From Lithospermum erythrorhizon (Eukaryota; Streptophyta; Magnoliopsida; Boraginales; Boraginaceae), in NCBI GenBank assembly GCA_019722365.1, contig JADFUC010000892.1, positions 310,001 through 374,000 on the forward strand: 64,000 nucleotides of DNA, written 5' to 3'. The position numbers were made by a program, and so were the translations under genes. This document shows, in pieces, positions 46,301 to 58,290 of the stretch; the stretch's first letter is position 1, and each line of letters begins with the position of its first letter. Under the pieces are notes generated by a model. That model worked only from the letters and a program-made list of their open reading frames with translations, ran no database searches and had not been told where the DNA came from.

Positions 46301-49300
46301 GCATTGCCATTATGATACGTCAGCATTTTCTTTACAAAGTCAAGTAGACGTTTCTGATCCTCACGCCAATTCTTTATAAAGAAGCCAGAATCGGCATCGA
46401 AGTCAAATTCCAATGGCTCACGCCAGGGAGAGGAAATTCTAAAATCACTCGTATTAATCCCGACTTTAGCCGACCTGAAACCAACGCGTAGAAAAGACGT
46501 CAATTGTGAAGTCGCGATATTCAAGAAGTTGTTACGCTATCACCATCTAAACACTAAATTGCCTCTATGATATTATTCTATGGCTGAGCCGGCGGCGCCA
46601 ATGGATGTGGACACTGGTAAAAACTACTACCTCCCATTCAATTTATGACGCTTTTGTAATGCTCAACTTTCGAATTTAATTACTTTTTTATTCTTCTTTA
46701 ATTCAAAAATATAAAATTCGATATTAATAAATTTGTCTTTAAATATATTTTCATAAAGAAATTTTTACAATTCTATCATAATATACATCATATTTACGTT
46801 TAAAGCCGACACGAAAAACGAAAGTTTTATATTTTCAATTTGGTAATGCTAAAATAATCATGAGCTGAGGTTCATATAAATAAAAAACGGGTATGGAATA
46901 TATATCTATAGCTTCATAATAAGAGAAATAAGCTTAATAAATCTTAGAAAAGATAATGAAGCTGTTGTAATAAATTTCTGGATGTGTATTGTACTGCTTG
47001 ATGTTCATTTGCGTAGTCATCTTTTTCCAGAGCTTGTTTTCTTGTACCATGATATATTATAAATCAAATTAAAGCTACTCTATATACATTTATGCACTTT
47101 ATATATTTACAAATAATGATTGATTAATTACGGGTGCAAGTGTATACGCATTTGTACGGCAGAAATTCTACAAATTTATGAGTGCACATACTAATTGGGT
47201 AGTCAATAAGGATTGGGCTGTGTGGGTACTCATAAGTCATAAGTCATAAGTCATACATGTACCAATTAGACAAGTCTCATTCAAGTATAGAATACTTCTC
47301 AACACTTGCTACAATCGGATAATTATCCTTCGATAAAATGGATGGTTAAAACCCACTCATTTATTTATGCCTCTTTATCCATTTTTAACTTCCAAGTGAG
47401 TGAGTATCCTGTTATCACCAAAAACTCAGCAAATAACTCAACTGAGTAAAAAAAGTTACTTAATACTAGAACAATGGAATAATAATTTTTTTATTCCTTA
47501 TTGAAAATAATTATAAAGTACTACAAATTACAAATATAGATATTGAGAATTACAAATAACGAATACGAAAATTTCTAATTAAAGACAAGCTTATAAGTAG
47601 CACTATCTCCAACACGTAAGCCGAGTTTAACAAACGCTACCACGTTACTAGTACAAGGAAATAACTCCAAAAAGCTCGATTGATTCGTATTATTTCGCCG
47701 AATACCAAATTTGGCTCGATAACAAGAACATTTAAACCGAACCTTAAAATCCAAGGCCTGATTTTAATCGAATTACGAAATATTATTTCCTCGATCCGCT
47801 ACATTCGATCCATTATCATTTGGGATACGACGTGAACCTACGCTTAAAACCTCATACAAATACAAATTTATCATCATTTCTCTCTCTCATTTTCTTCCTC
47901 CTATATTATCCATTCGATCCGGCCACTGTTGGGGCGCTGCTCCTCTAAACGTTACTCAAACGGTTCGATTCGATTCAAGTAAAAAGTTCACTGATTCATT
48001 GCTCAAACATATACTCAAACGTTAAATTCTAAGATTCGACACTTTCAAACCCGTTTCAACTAAGTGTTCAACGCTTAAACGATACTCAAAACCCAATAAA
48101 GCTGTAGATAGGCCGGCTTCGCTTTACAACCCTACATGTCAAGCATCATCATATTTTTCTATTTATCTTTCATCTATTAACACTAACGCCTATCAACGCC
48201 ACAACAATCTGTGCATCGATATACTTTTCATTATCTCTTTCAACATCACTCATTCCCTCGATTTATTTTTTTATCCAAAAATACATGAAACTCGACTCTA
48301 TTTATAGATATCAACAACGCCGGTGGAAAAATTAATTTAGAAATAATTATTTGGCCAAAAAAGTCATTTTAAAAAAGCAGGAGAGGATAACTTTTCAGCT
48401 GGTCCTAATTAGCATACCTAAACCCAGAAATGATAATCGCAAATTTTTTACAATCGAAAATGATTTTCTTTATTCGAATATTTTCTAAACTTAGCCCAAA
48501 TTATAGCAAAAAATAAAAGGGTTGATTAAATAATTAAAGAAGATAAATTTCAATCCAAGTTTAATACTCTTTATACCCATAGCTCGACCCAGGAGTTAGA
48601 TTCTACTATTAAACACAACTCCATCCTATTAAATAAAGACTCGCCATGCCCAGTAATCAAATAGTACATTATGTATAAACATCATAAAGTAAAAATTAAC
48701 AAAAAATGTTAAAGGAAAAGGAAATAAATATAAAAATTTAAAATGAAATTTTGAAATCTAAATGAAAATTAGAAAAAGGTTGTTTCGGACAGTCAATGAA
48801 ATCTAAAAGGAAAAAGTTGAATTCCACTCCACCCACTAAACAATTAATTAAATTTCAACACATACCGCTTAGCTACAATTGTGTTTGTTCATTATACCCC
48901 TGTTATTTTCTATCAACTTTATTTATAATCGATTTTTTAAAATTTTGGTGGTGCAATTGCACTATCATGCTTCGTGTGCATCCGCTTATGTCAATTAGCA
49001 TGAGATGCTTAAGTCATTTAATAACTAGAAAAAAAATGGTGAAGAAAATTAGTACTTGAACGATGTACCAAATAATCCTTTGGCCAATAACTATACGATA
49101 TAATTTCATTTAAGCTAATTTCATGAATCATTTAATTTTTTAGTGAGTTTAAAAGAATTCAATATTATATTCACAAAAATATAAAAAAAAATTAATGAAC
49201 AACTTAATTTCAATAAACGATCAGAAAATTTTATTTTTAGTCAAGAAAAATATAATTTTCAAAAATTTTAAAAAAGTAGCTCCTTCACTCGCCTAAATAC

Positions 49301-50893
49301 TACAAAAAAAATAAAAATATGTCAAGAGTATAATCAAGCACTCTTCGCTAGTAGCTTATCATGGCTGAAGATATCTAGCTAATTCGCATTCGAAGAAGAT
49401 CGACGCGCTGTCTTATTATAATAAAAAAATAAAAAAAGACTCTTTGTGGAAGACCTGAGCGAGGAGACTTTTCAACAGATAAAAAACCAGCGTGCCTTAA
49501 ACTGATTGAATTTGCAGCTGAAACATGCAATTATCTGCAACTATTATTGCAGAAATATACACCAACGTCTCAGTTCTTTGCAACACCAAGAAGCTTGAAT
49601 AAGGTACCTCTGAGCCTTGTAGCTCAACTGTTCTTTAATTCTTATATATATGTGGAAGGGAGATTTTCATATAGCTAGACCAAATTGATATGAATGCTTC
49701 TATATGTTGCAAAATTGTGAAATTTTCTACTTTTTTGTACTAACATGGAATACCCAGAAAAGGAAACATCCATAATAATTTACTGCTTTCCATTTGTTGA
49801 AAAAGGATCTGCCAAAAGTTACATTTACTATTTTATTTTTAAATTCGGGCCATTGTAAGTACTCACACGTTGTCATTATCATTAGGTATAATATCTTGAG
49901 ATCACTAGGTTAGGCTAACCTAGTGATTAAAGTCACATTTACTATTTTACTAACTATATATTTTTAGCAAAAGTTGATTCTTGATTATACTTTAGTTGAA
50001 ATTTCTTGGCATCTAAGCATACCTTTCTCTAAAATGCCAAAGTGTACCTTTGCAATAACGCTGTGATCATCCTGACCCCTCAAGTACTCCCTTCAAGGGT
50101 TCTATATCTCGACATCGCAAGCATTAACGCTTTAAAAATCTCAGATGCCACCACAGACTCAATATCTTACTCATTAGAATTCATATTACATATATAAATC
50201 TAAGTTAAGAAATGATATGTACTTTACTCCCAAATTCATTGTCTGGCTGATTTCAGTCATTGACTATAAAATCAGCCGAGATTTTATGTGTTGTTTAATA
50301 TGGTGAAAAATATAATGAATGGTAGTGTTTTTATGTATTTTACTATTAGGATAGTAATTTTGATTCAAATAAACGTCAGGAATGTTTTGACCATGTACAT
50401 TAAACTAGTCAATCTTTTGATTATGAGATTTCAGATCACATAAAGCTTAAAGGCTAGACATTCTATTAACACGCTTTTTAAACGATCTATTTTGTAATTT
50501 TTAAATTTTTATTTAACTTTGCTTTTAGCTTATTTTAAGCTTCCAGTGGTCAAACTATAAAGTATGTATATTATTATACTGTAATTTTATATTATCAGTG
50601 CATTATAAAAGTTTTGGGTGATTTCATGGAAGATCTCCCTATCTTAAGATACTAAAGCGACATATTTCACTGAAAGATTGTGATATTGAAGGATACCAAT
50701 CATATTTCAAATAATAAGATTCAGATTCAAGTTAACAAATTCTATTAAGATTCTTAATAAAGACCAGAACTGCCCGGTTTGGGGATTGGTGAAAATGAAG
50801 TTGATTATTTCAGCTTGGAGGAAAAAAATGCTTGAATGTTGAGAAGAAAATACTCTAATAAACAATTTTTTCTTTGTTAGATTCTTGAAGAAT
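43336..50893. other. Long gene-poor stretch
   Basis: No conserved coding sequence found. 44950-46550 is richer in GC and looks like retroelement debris: short frames on both strands, including 46294-46524 on the minus strand, have no recognisable domain. At about 46628 ACTACCTCCCATTCAATTTA resembles one MITE terminus without a partner. 47232-47257 has three copies of CATAAGT. The last few hundred bases are the promoter and leader region of the NBS-LRR gene; TTTCTTTGTTAG just before 50881 could be the acceptor of a leader intron. Confidence 0.35.
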
Positions 50894-53800
50894 ATGGCGG
50901 AGTCGATTGCCATTACCGTTGTTGGAAGTGCTTGTCGGAGCTTCATTGACCAGACCATCCATCGTTGTGGCTACCTGTGGAATTTGGACAGAAACATAGA
51001 GAATTTAAGAACTGAAGTAAATAGCCTTGAAAATAAAAGAGATTATGTGAAGTCTTTAGTTGATGTAGCTAAAAGAAATGCCGAAACTGTAAGGCCAGAT
51101 GTGTTGGGATGGCTAGAAAGAGTTGATAACATAAAGAAGGATGTTGAGGGAGTGCTGGAGGGGGTAGAAAAGACTCGGTCATGTTGTTTCTCTTATTGGA
51201 AGTGCCCAAATTTTTTGGCTCGATACACCCTAAGCAAGACAGCCAATAGTCTGACCCTTGAGGTTTCGAAACTCCATGAGAAAGGGGAATATAATCAGGT
51301 GGGAGGTCCTCTGGCCCCACCCGGGCATATGCCATTTTCATCAACAATAGAGTTTGAAGGCTTTGAATCAAGAACTTCTATGAGGAAAGATATTGTTGAA
51401 GCTCTCAAAGATGATTCGGCTATAGTAATCGGAGTATGTGGTATGGGGGGTGTTGGTAAAACAACCCTTGTTAAAGTCGTGGCTGACAAAGTGAAAACTG
51501 AGAAGTTATTTGACGAGGTTGTTATGGCAGTGGTTTCCCAAAATCAAATTATCATAAACATCCAAGATCAACTTGCTGAGGATTTGGCCTTAACAATTGT
51601 GGAAAAGAACAATATACGTGTAAGAGCAGAACGGCTTTATACGAGACTCATGGATGAGAGTAGGAAAACTCTTGTGATACTAGACGACCTATGGGAAGGA
51701 CTTGACTTCCATAAAATTGGAATTCCTGCTCAAGGTGAACGCAAAGGATTAAAAGTTCTCTTAACATCTCGCCTTAAACAAGTCTGTGAAAACATTGGAG
51801 CTCAAAAGATCATCGAAGTCCAAGTATTAAATCAAGACGAGGCTTGGTATCTTTTTAAGAAGACTGCAGGGATCTCTAATGATGCACAAGATAACTTGAA
51901 AGGTCTTGCAAAAAAGGTGGCACAAGAATGCCAAGGATTGCCTCTTGCAATTGTAATTGTTGGCAAAGCATTGAGGGGGAAAGAAGAATCGTCATGGGAA
52001 GATGCAATCACACAACTAAAACATGCTAATGTTACTGATATTGCTGGGGTCCACAAAGAAGTCTACTCTAAGATAAGATGGAGTTATGACCATCTAGAAA
52101 GTCAAGGTTCTAAGTTGTTGCTTTTACTCTGCTCTTTATTTCCAGAAGAAGATTATGAGCTTCCCCTTGAAGATTTGGTCAGATATGCAACGGGATTGCA
52201 ACTATATAAAGGTATTGATACAATGGCAGAAATTAGAAATAGGGTGGATTCAATTTCTCGTGATTTAAAGGATTGTTACCTTTTGATCCCTGGGAGTAGG
52301 GATTGTGTAAAATTGCATGATGTTGTTCGTGATGTGTGTTTGTTTATTGCATCTGAAGGTGAGCCTGTGCATATGGTATCAAAAGTTGGATTGAAGGGCT
52401 GGCCCCGAATTGACACGTATGTAACTTGCACTGCTCTCTCGTTGGATTTCGATAAACTGGATGAACTTCCTTCTAATGTGAAATGCCCAAACCTCCAGCT
52501 TCTGAGATTATCTATGAAAAGACATAAGCTGAAAATATCATCGGATTTTTTGCTAATAATGGAGAATCTTAGAGTTCTGGATATTCAAAAGATTTGTGTT
52601 GAATTCGGGCCATCATCAATCTCATTGTTGATGAATCTGAGAACTTTGACACTTCACAATTGTGAATTACACGGTGATCTGTCACTTATAGCAAATCTGC
52701 GAAACTTGGAAATACTCAGTTTTTATATGTCTTCTTGTCTTGGAAATTTCCCCCAGGAAATTGGTGAACTTATAGATCTAAAATGCCTGGATTTGAGATT
52801 TGAAAAGGTGCCTTCTTCATTTCCAATTAGTATCCTGTTTCACTTGAAGAAACTTGAGGAATTGTATTTGGGATATGTGTTGAGTAAATATAAAGTGCAA
52901 GAAGACATACATGAAAGCATGTTGGATTTTAGTACAATATCTAATCTGACTTCCATCCAATTTTGCATAGACGATAAATATTGCCTGGCTGAAGTACTAG
53001 AAAATTTGGATGTTGACAGATTGGTAAGGTTTGATATGGTGAGTTCAGGATATCCCAGTCCTCAAACATACCAGTTCAGGAAGAGGTTGCATATTAGCGA
53101 AGTGGACGTTGATATGCTTTTGAAGCCTACCATGAAATCACTAGTTAGCAGAACTGATGAATATCTGTGGCTAGAAAGCATAAGAGGTAGGTTGCCTGAC
53201 ATTATCCAAACTCTTTCTGAAAAACTAAGTTGCTTTTCCAGGTTGAAGAAGTTAGAAATGAGAGATTGTGACATAAAGTTTTTAATTGATGCCATCAATC
53301 CTGTTAAACTAAATAGTGGCGTCTTTATCGAGTTAGAGAAGCTAAAGATCATAGATGCAACTGAACTGTCAGCGGTATGTCACGGAGATCTTCCACCTGG
53401 GTCATTTGCACGGTTGCGAAAAGTGAAGTTAGTTAATGTGCCTACCTTGAGTCGCTTGTGGGGTGCCATACAGTCCCCAAGCCTTATCAACCTTAGGAAA
53501 CTTGAGATTTCTGGTAGTAATGAGATGAGGAATTTGATTTCTCAATCTTCAGTAAAATGTCTTGCTCAACTCCAAGAATTGAGGATAATTAGTTGTCCAG
53601 TGCTAGAGACTATTATTTCACCAGATGGGCAAGCCGGAAAATATTTAGTGCAAGATGATTTTATTGAGTTTCCAAAACTACAGGTTCTACGTCTTAGTGA
53701 TCTACCGGCTCTTAGCACATACGGACCTGAGTTAGAGAGTTACCAGGTATGTCCACTCCAATCCTCTTTCTAAAATGTAAGTTTAGTATGTTTATTCTAT

Positions 53801-54832
53801 TAGGTAGTACCCCTATTTTCTTGTTTTTATAGATATCTTTCTTTAAATACTGAAAATATTTGCCAGGTTAAGTCAAGATCAGCAGGGCTGCTGATGCCAC
53901 ATTTGTTTTCTTGTTTCCTCCCAGAACTACGAGATCTGTACATAGGATACTGTAATAGCTTCATTAGTGTTGTAGATATTAAATCCATACATAGATTGCA
54001 GAATGTTCAACATATTGAGGCATGGAACTGTGAATCACTTGAAGTAATATTTGACTTTGAGGGGCTGCCTAAGAAGATTATTGCCGGAGAAGATGGTGAA
54101 AACCCCCTGAATCAACTCAACAGTTTGCATGTGAGAACTCTACCCAAGTTGAGGAAAATATGGAAAATGGTTCCAGAAGGAACTCTAGTCTTTCAAAAAT
54201 TGACATCATTGCAAGTTACTAACTGTGAAAGTTTAAAATATTTACTCACACCTTCAATGGCCAATATTCTTGTGTCGCTAAAAGAACTTGAAGTTGCATT
54301 CTGCGATCAGATGGAGACAATTATAGGAAGGGAAGAAAAAGGCATCCATGAGATCCGAAAGACAGGAAAAGGAGTTGAAGAGAGAAACAAATTAGTTCTT
54401 CCCAATTTGACCGACATATGCACTTATAGGCTTCCAGAATTCAGAATGCTCTGCAATCAATCCATCGAGCTTGTGCTTCCTCTCTGGAATCGGTTCCAGT
54501 TTCAGAATTGCCCAATGATGAGCAAATATTCAGCTGGAACTCTAACTGCACCAGAGCTTAAGAAAGTTGGATATTCTTTCTATACCACCACCGACACTGA
54601 TTTTTTGTTCGTTGACTTGGATGTCATGAATATATGGCTGGAGGTATGTCCTAAATTCTTGTCTCTAGATTTATGCTCTTCAAAACTTATTCCTGGAATG
54701 GTGCAGGACTGCGAATCAGGCAGGCGATGCCTAGACTGCTCTCTTACTAATAAAGAAACGTGCTTCCACCTGAATGAGCAAGCCTCTACAAGCAATGTAA
54801 GAGCCTCTCTACTGGGATACCAAAGATGCTAA
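50894..54832 (+). CDS. CC-NBS-LRR disease resistance protein (RPS2/RPS5-like class)
   Basis: An intracellular immune receptor. Exon 1 is 50894-53746 (951 codons) and exon 2 is 53867-54832; the 120-bp intron is GT-AG, phase 0, joining ESYQ to VKSRSAG. Total about 1272 residues. Residues 1-150 form the coiled-coil region (ENLRTEVNSLENKRDYVKSL). The NB-ARC domain follows: P-loop GMGGVGKTT at 183-191, kinase-2 LVILDDLWEGL near 260, KVLLTSR near 285, GLPLAI near 348, and LHD in place of MHD (VKLHDVVRDVCLFIASE, near 473). From about 500 to the end come irregular leucine-rich repeats, including the RLRKVKLVNVPTL and LTSLQVTNCESLKYL types usual in this At4g27190-like class. The ATG at 50894 was chosen because MAESIA is the usual family start. 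The stop at 54832 assumes read-through of a possible donor at 54797 (AAT then GTAAGA); splicing there would add a different short tail. No break was found. Confidence 0.92.
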
Positions 54833-54918
54833 TTATTTTGCGCACAGGTTATTTGTTTCTGAACTCCAGGGGATGCTAATTATTATGCGCACAGGTTATT
54901 TGTTTCTGAACTCCAGGG
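54825..54918 (+). repeat. 47-bp tandem duplication at the NBS-LRR stop codon
   Basis: Two adjacent copies starting GATGCTAATTATT at 54825 and 54872 differ at one position (TTTTGCG against TTATGCG). The first copy contains the TAA at 54830-54832 that ends the reading frame. Confidence 0.92.
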
Positions 54919-57900
54919 TAGTTTGTCAGTCACCCTTCACTGGAATATAAGTAGAAGATCCATAAATTTCACTATACTTAATTTAATTTTAAACATTCTG
55001 TTTGAAACAGGTAACATTAAATCTTTTATAAAAGTGTTTCCTGCAATTTCTATGTATTCCCATCTTCTGTTCATCACTATGATTTGTTTCATTAGGGTTT
55101 GCCTTATTCTGCTACTTAGAAATTCATCTTTAATTTTAGGCAGACGACATTTTTTTTAGCTTTTACAGTTTTTAAAAGTTGTATACTTCTGTAACCCGTT
55201 TTAGTTGTCTCTAATAGATCAATGCTGCAAGTTTACAACTCTCGCCTCTTAAATAACTTGGAAATGTAGTTCATAATACAGAAAATATACAAATGCATCA
55301 GTGGCACCAAGTACTTTCTTGACAGTGTGAATCAGTCCCTCGATTACTGATATTTCTTATTTCTCGTTCAATAGTTATATATAATTCAGAATTGTAATCA
55401 GTTATTAGTAATACTCCTAAGCCCCAACTCCATTGATTTTGAGGAATTCTGCTGATGATGTGGTTATTAATTTTCTCTTGTGTTTCTATTAGGGATAGCA
55501 ACAATGACTATGCGCAAGAACTTGAACATAATTATGTGCACGGTGGAGGTTAGTGAAACTCAATATATACTCACGTTGGAAATTTGATGACCCGAAGGCC
55601 GACAGGCCGAAACTGGTCTCGAATACTCGAGATCAGCTATTCAATGTGAGTAGTTCTTTTCCCACTGCTTCCACACATCAATTCTTATCTGGCTACAGTT
55701 CTTACTTTCATCTATTTGGTTATGTATATGTTCAATTTCTCTGTTATTATTTCTTAGAACAAACATCAATCATGTTTTGTCGCTAGGTTGCTAGTGATAT
55801 TCAGTTGAACTAATTACTGTATAGCATGGTAATAAGTAATAACTAATAAGAGACAAATATGCCAAGGGTCTATGTTTAGCATCTTTAGTTGAATAGGTTT
55901 TTTAACAAGATAGCTGATAAAATAGCTAAGACAGATGAGTATAGATTACAGTATGAACTAATGCTACATGTGTGTATCTAAGTAAAACATTGATCACCAC
56001 AGATTCAATTATTCCAAAATATAGTGTTAACTAAACATCGTTTCGTCAACATTCCTTAGTTCAAGATATCTGGAGAGCCACAAGCCATTTTAGATGATTA
56101 TTTTAATATAATTAAAGAAATTGAAGGTCTTGTGATATTACTTGTTACAGTCCTCGTTCTATACTCTATAGACACGCTGAATATAGAACTTTTTTTCTGT
56201 GACATTCTTTTTGTGTTGCTAACTATATTAGTAAATGGCTCTGAATCCGATTTTGATGTATCTAATGGAGTTCGGAACAACTCGTTTCAATGGATCATAT
56301 GGAAACATTCATCACAACGATGATAGTCATGAGACCATATCGTCGGTATAACCTTCAAGTCTGCCTATTTCTTAATAGCAAGTTAGCAACCTCTGCGGGA
56401 AGTGTGGCTCGTACTCAAATCTTGATTTCACATCATCATTTGCAACCATCAAATTGAACATATTCTTCCTTTTTCAGGAGCCATAGCAACGAGTTCCTTT
56501 TTCAGGAGCCACTGCGAATTGTGATCCGTTTTGTAGCATTCTTCATCAAATTCATTAGTGTTGCTTTATCCCCTGCTCAGACAACTCAGTAAGACCAGAC
56601 TTGCAGACTTGAAATATTAAATGAAAATGCTCATTCCTTTTTGGAGATCCCTGAATCAGTCTTGTGATATAACAGAGTAGATACAACTATACAAGCAATG
56701 GTGTAACTAGAAGTGATGTATTGGTAGCATCCTCTAACTTTTTGAAAAATATAAGTCTTACTCAGTTTTTCAAAAAAATTATCAATAATTATGACGTTTG
56801 AACCCTCTAAATTTTTATATTTGTCGTAACAAATCATTCGTCCCCTCTATAAACTTTATGGTTCTGGCATTGATCATACATTCCCTGACGGGATTCAGTC
56901 ACCGGAGATTGGTTCACTGAACTGGTACTTTGAGGTTATATAATTGCAACTACAAGTTAATATGTTGTAAGTATGCTACGATAGAATGTTCTTTGTAAAG
57001 AAAAAGTGTGTAGGGCTTATTGCCTAGTGAGATGCATTATTTTGAGTAAAATTTATCATGAGGGTGTTTGGGTAAATTTCTTTTTTAGAGCTTTCGTTTT
57101 AATGTGCAAGACAAAAAAAAAAAAATTGAACCCATGAATTATTTTATACTCCCTCGAATTATTGTTTTCCATTTTAGAACATTAATTTTGTCACAAATTA
57201 TTTTTTATTCCTTATTTTGATAAATATAAAATTAATATTTTAGATTTATTTTAAACAACTATCGTAATATTATTTTCATTATATAATTAAAAATTTATTC
57301 ATAATGAAAGCTTCATCTTGAAACTTACGAAATATCAATTAAAAAGGAATTAAAAGAATTCTACTTCCTCCAATTCAAATTGGAGGTCATTCTAGATGCA
57401 CAATATTAAAATGATCAAATTAGGTTTGCAGCCCTCTCATGCTTTAATAATTACTCCGGCTTAGCGATATTCTTTTTAGAACTTGATTTGGACTCGGATA
57501 AAATCAAATTTAAATGAATCGTCTGAGATTTTAATGAATGGCTGAATGAACCGGACGGATCGGTTGCTCTGATGCGGACGGATTATAGCCGGTCGGTTGA
57601 TTTTTCTTTCTTGATTTCTTCATCTGTATCTTACTCTAGCGCTCGCCGAAATCCGCCAAAACCATTTCTCCGTCACTTTCTGCCGTGCAATTGCACCCGG
57701 CTTACAGCGCCCAGTGCGGACTATTTCTTTTTCTATGCTAAAAAAATGCCATGCTTTTTGTTGGGCTTTATTAAACTTTATTTCATTTCTTTCTTGTTGA
57801 GATCTTTAGCGATGCGAGTTTGGTAGTAATCCACCGTCCCAAAAACTGTGTCATGTTTCACTTATTCAAATGTATTGAGGGAATATTTGATACTCTAAAT

Positions 57901-58039
57901 GGATGGTGGTAAAATAGTATTCTTATTCTGGACTATTTTTTACGCTTTATCAGGAAATTTCAGAAAGGCGGTAGAAATATAGTATTAGAAAAAGAGCAGT
58001 CTTTTTGTTGGGTTAATTAGGCTTAGTTTAGCCGTACAT
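54919..58039. other. 3' region of the NBS-LRR gene and intergenic DNA
   Basis: May hold untranslated or alternative exons: CTATTAG at about 55490-55496 precedes a short open stretch ending in TAG at about 55554. No other gene seen. ACCGTCCCAAAAACTGTGTC near 57833 resembles one Stowaway terminus without a partner. 57560-57790 is richer in GC and has an 84-codon frame without recognisable domain. Confidence 0.4.
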
Positions 58040-58290
58040 TAAATGAACTATCATTATTTTGATAAATGAATTTGTTTTTATTTGAATTTGTTTATTAATT
58101 TGTATTAATTTTGTTATTATTTTAGTTATTATTTTGAATTTTAGTTGTTTATTAATTTTTAGTTGTTTATTAATTTTAGTTATTATTTCAAATTTGTTTA
58201 TTAATTTTAGTTTATTAATTTGTTTATTAATTTTGTTATTATTTTTGTTATTAATTTTAGTTTATTAATTTAAGTTGTATTTTATGTTTG
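58040..58290. repeat. Low-complexity TTTATTAATTTTAG array
   Basis: Irregular tandem copies of TTTATTAATTTTAG and TTTGTTATTATTT variants, almost free of G and C. Confidence 0.85.

Noticed and set aside
46294..46524. 76-codon minus-strand frame in GC-richer DNA
   Set aside because: No recognisable domain; likely retroelement debris.
50885..50893. Upstream extension of the NBS-LRR frame by three codons
   Set aside because: It begins with TTG, not ATG; the first ATG at 50894 gives the usual family N-terminus.
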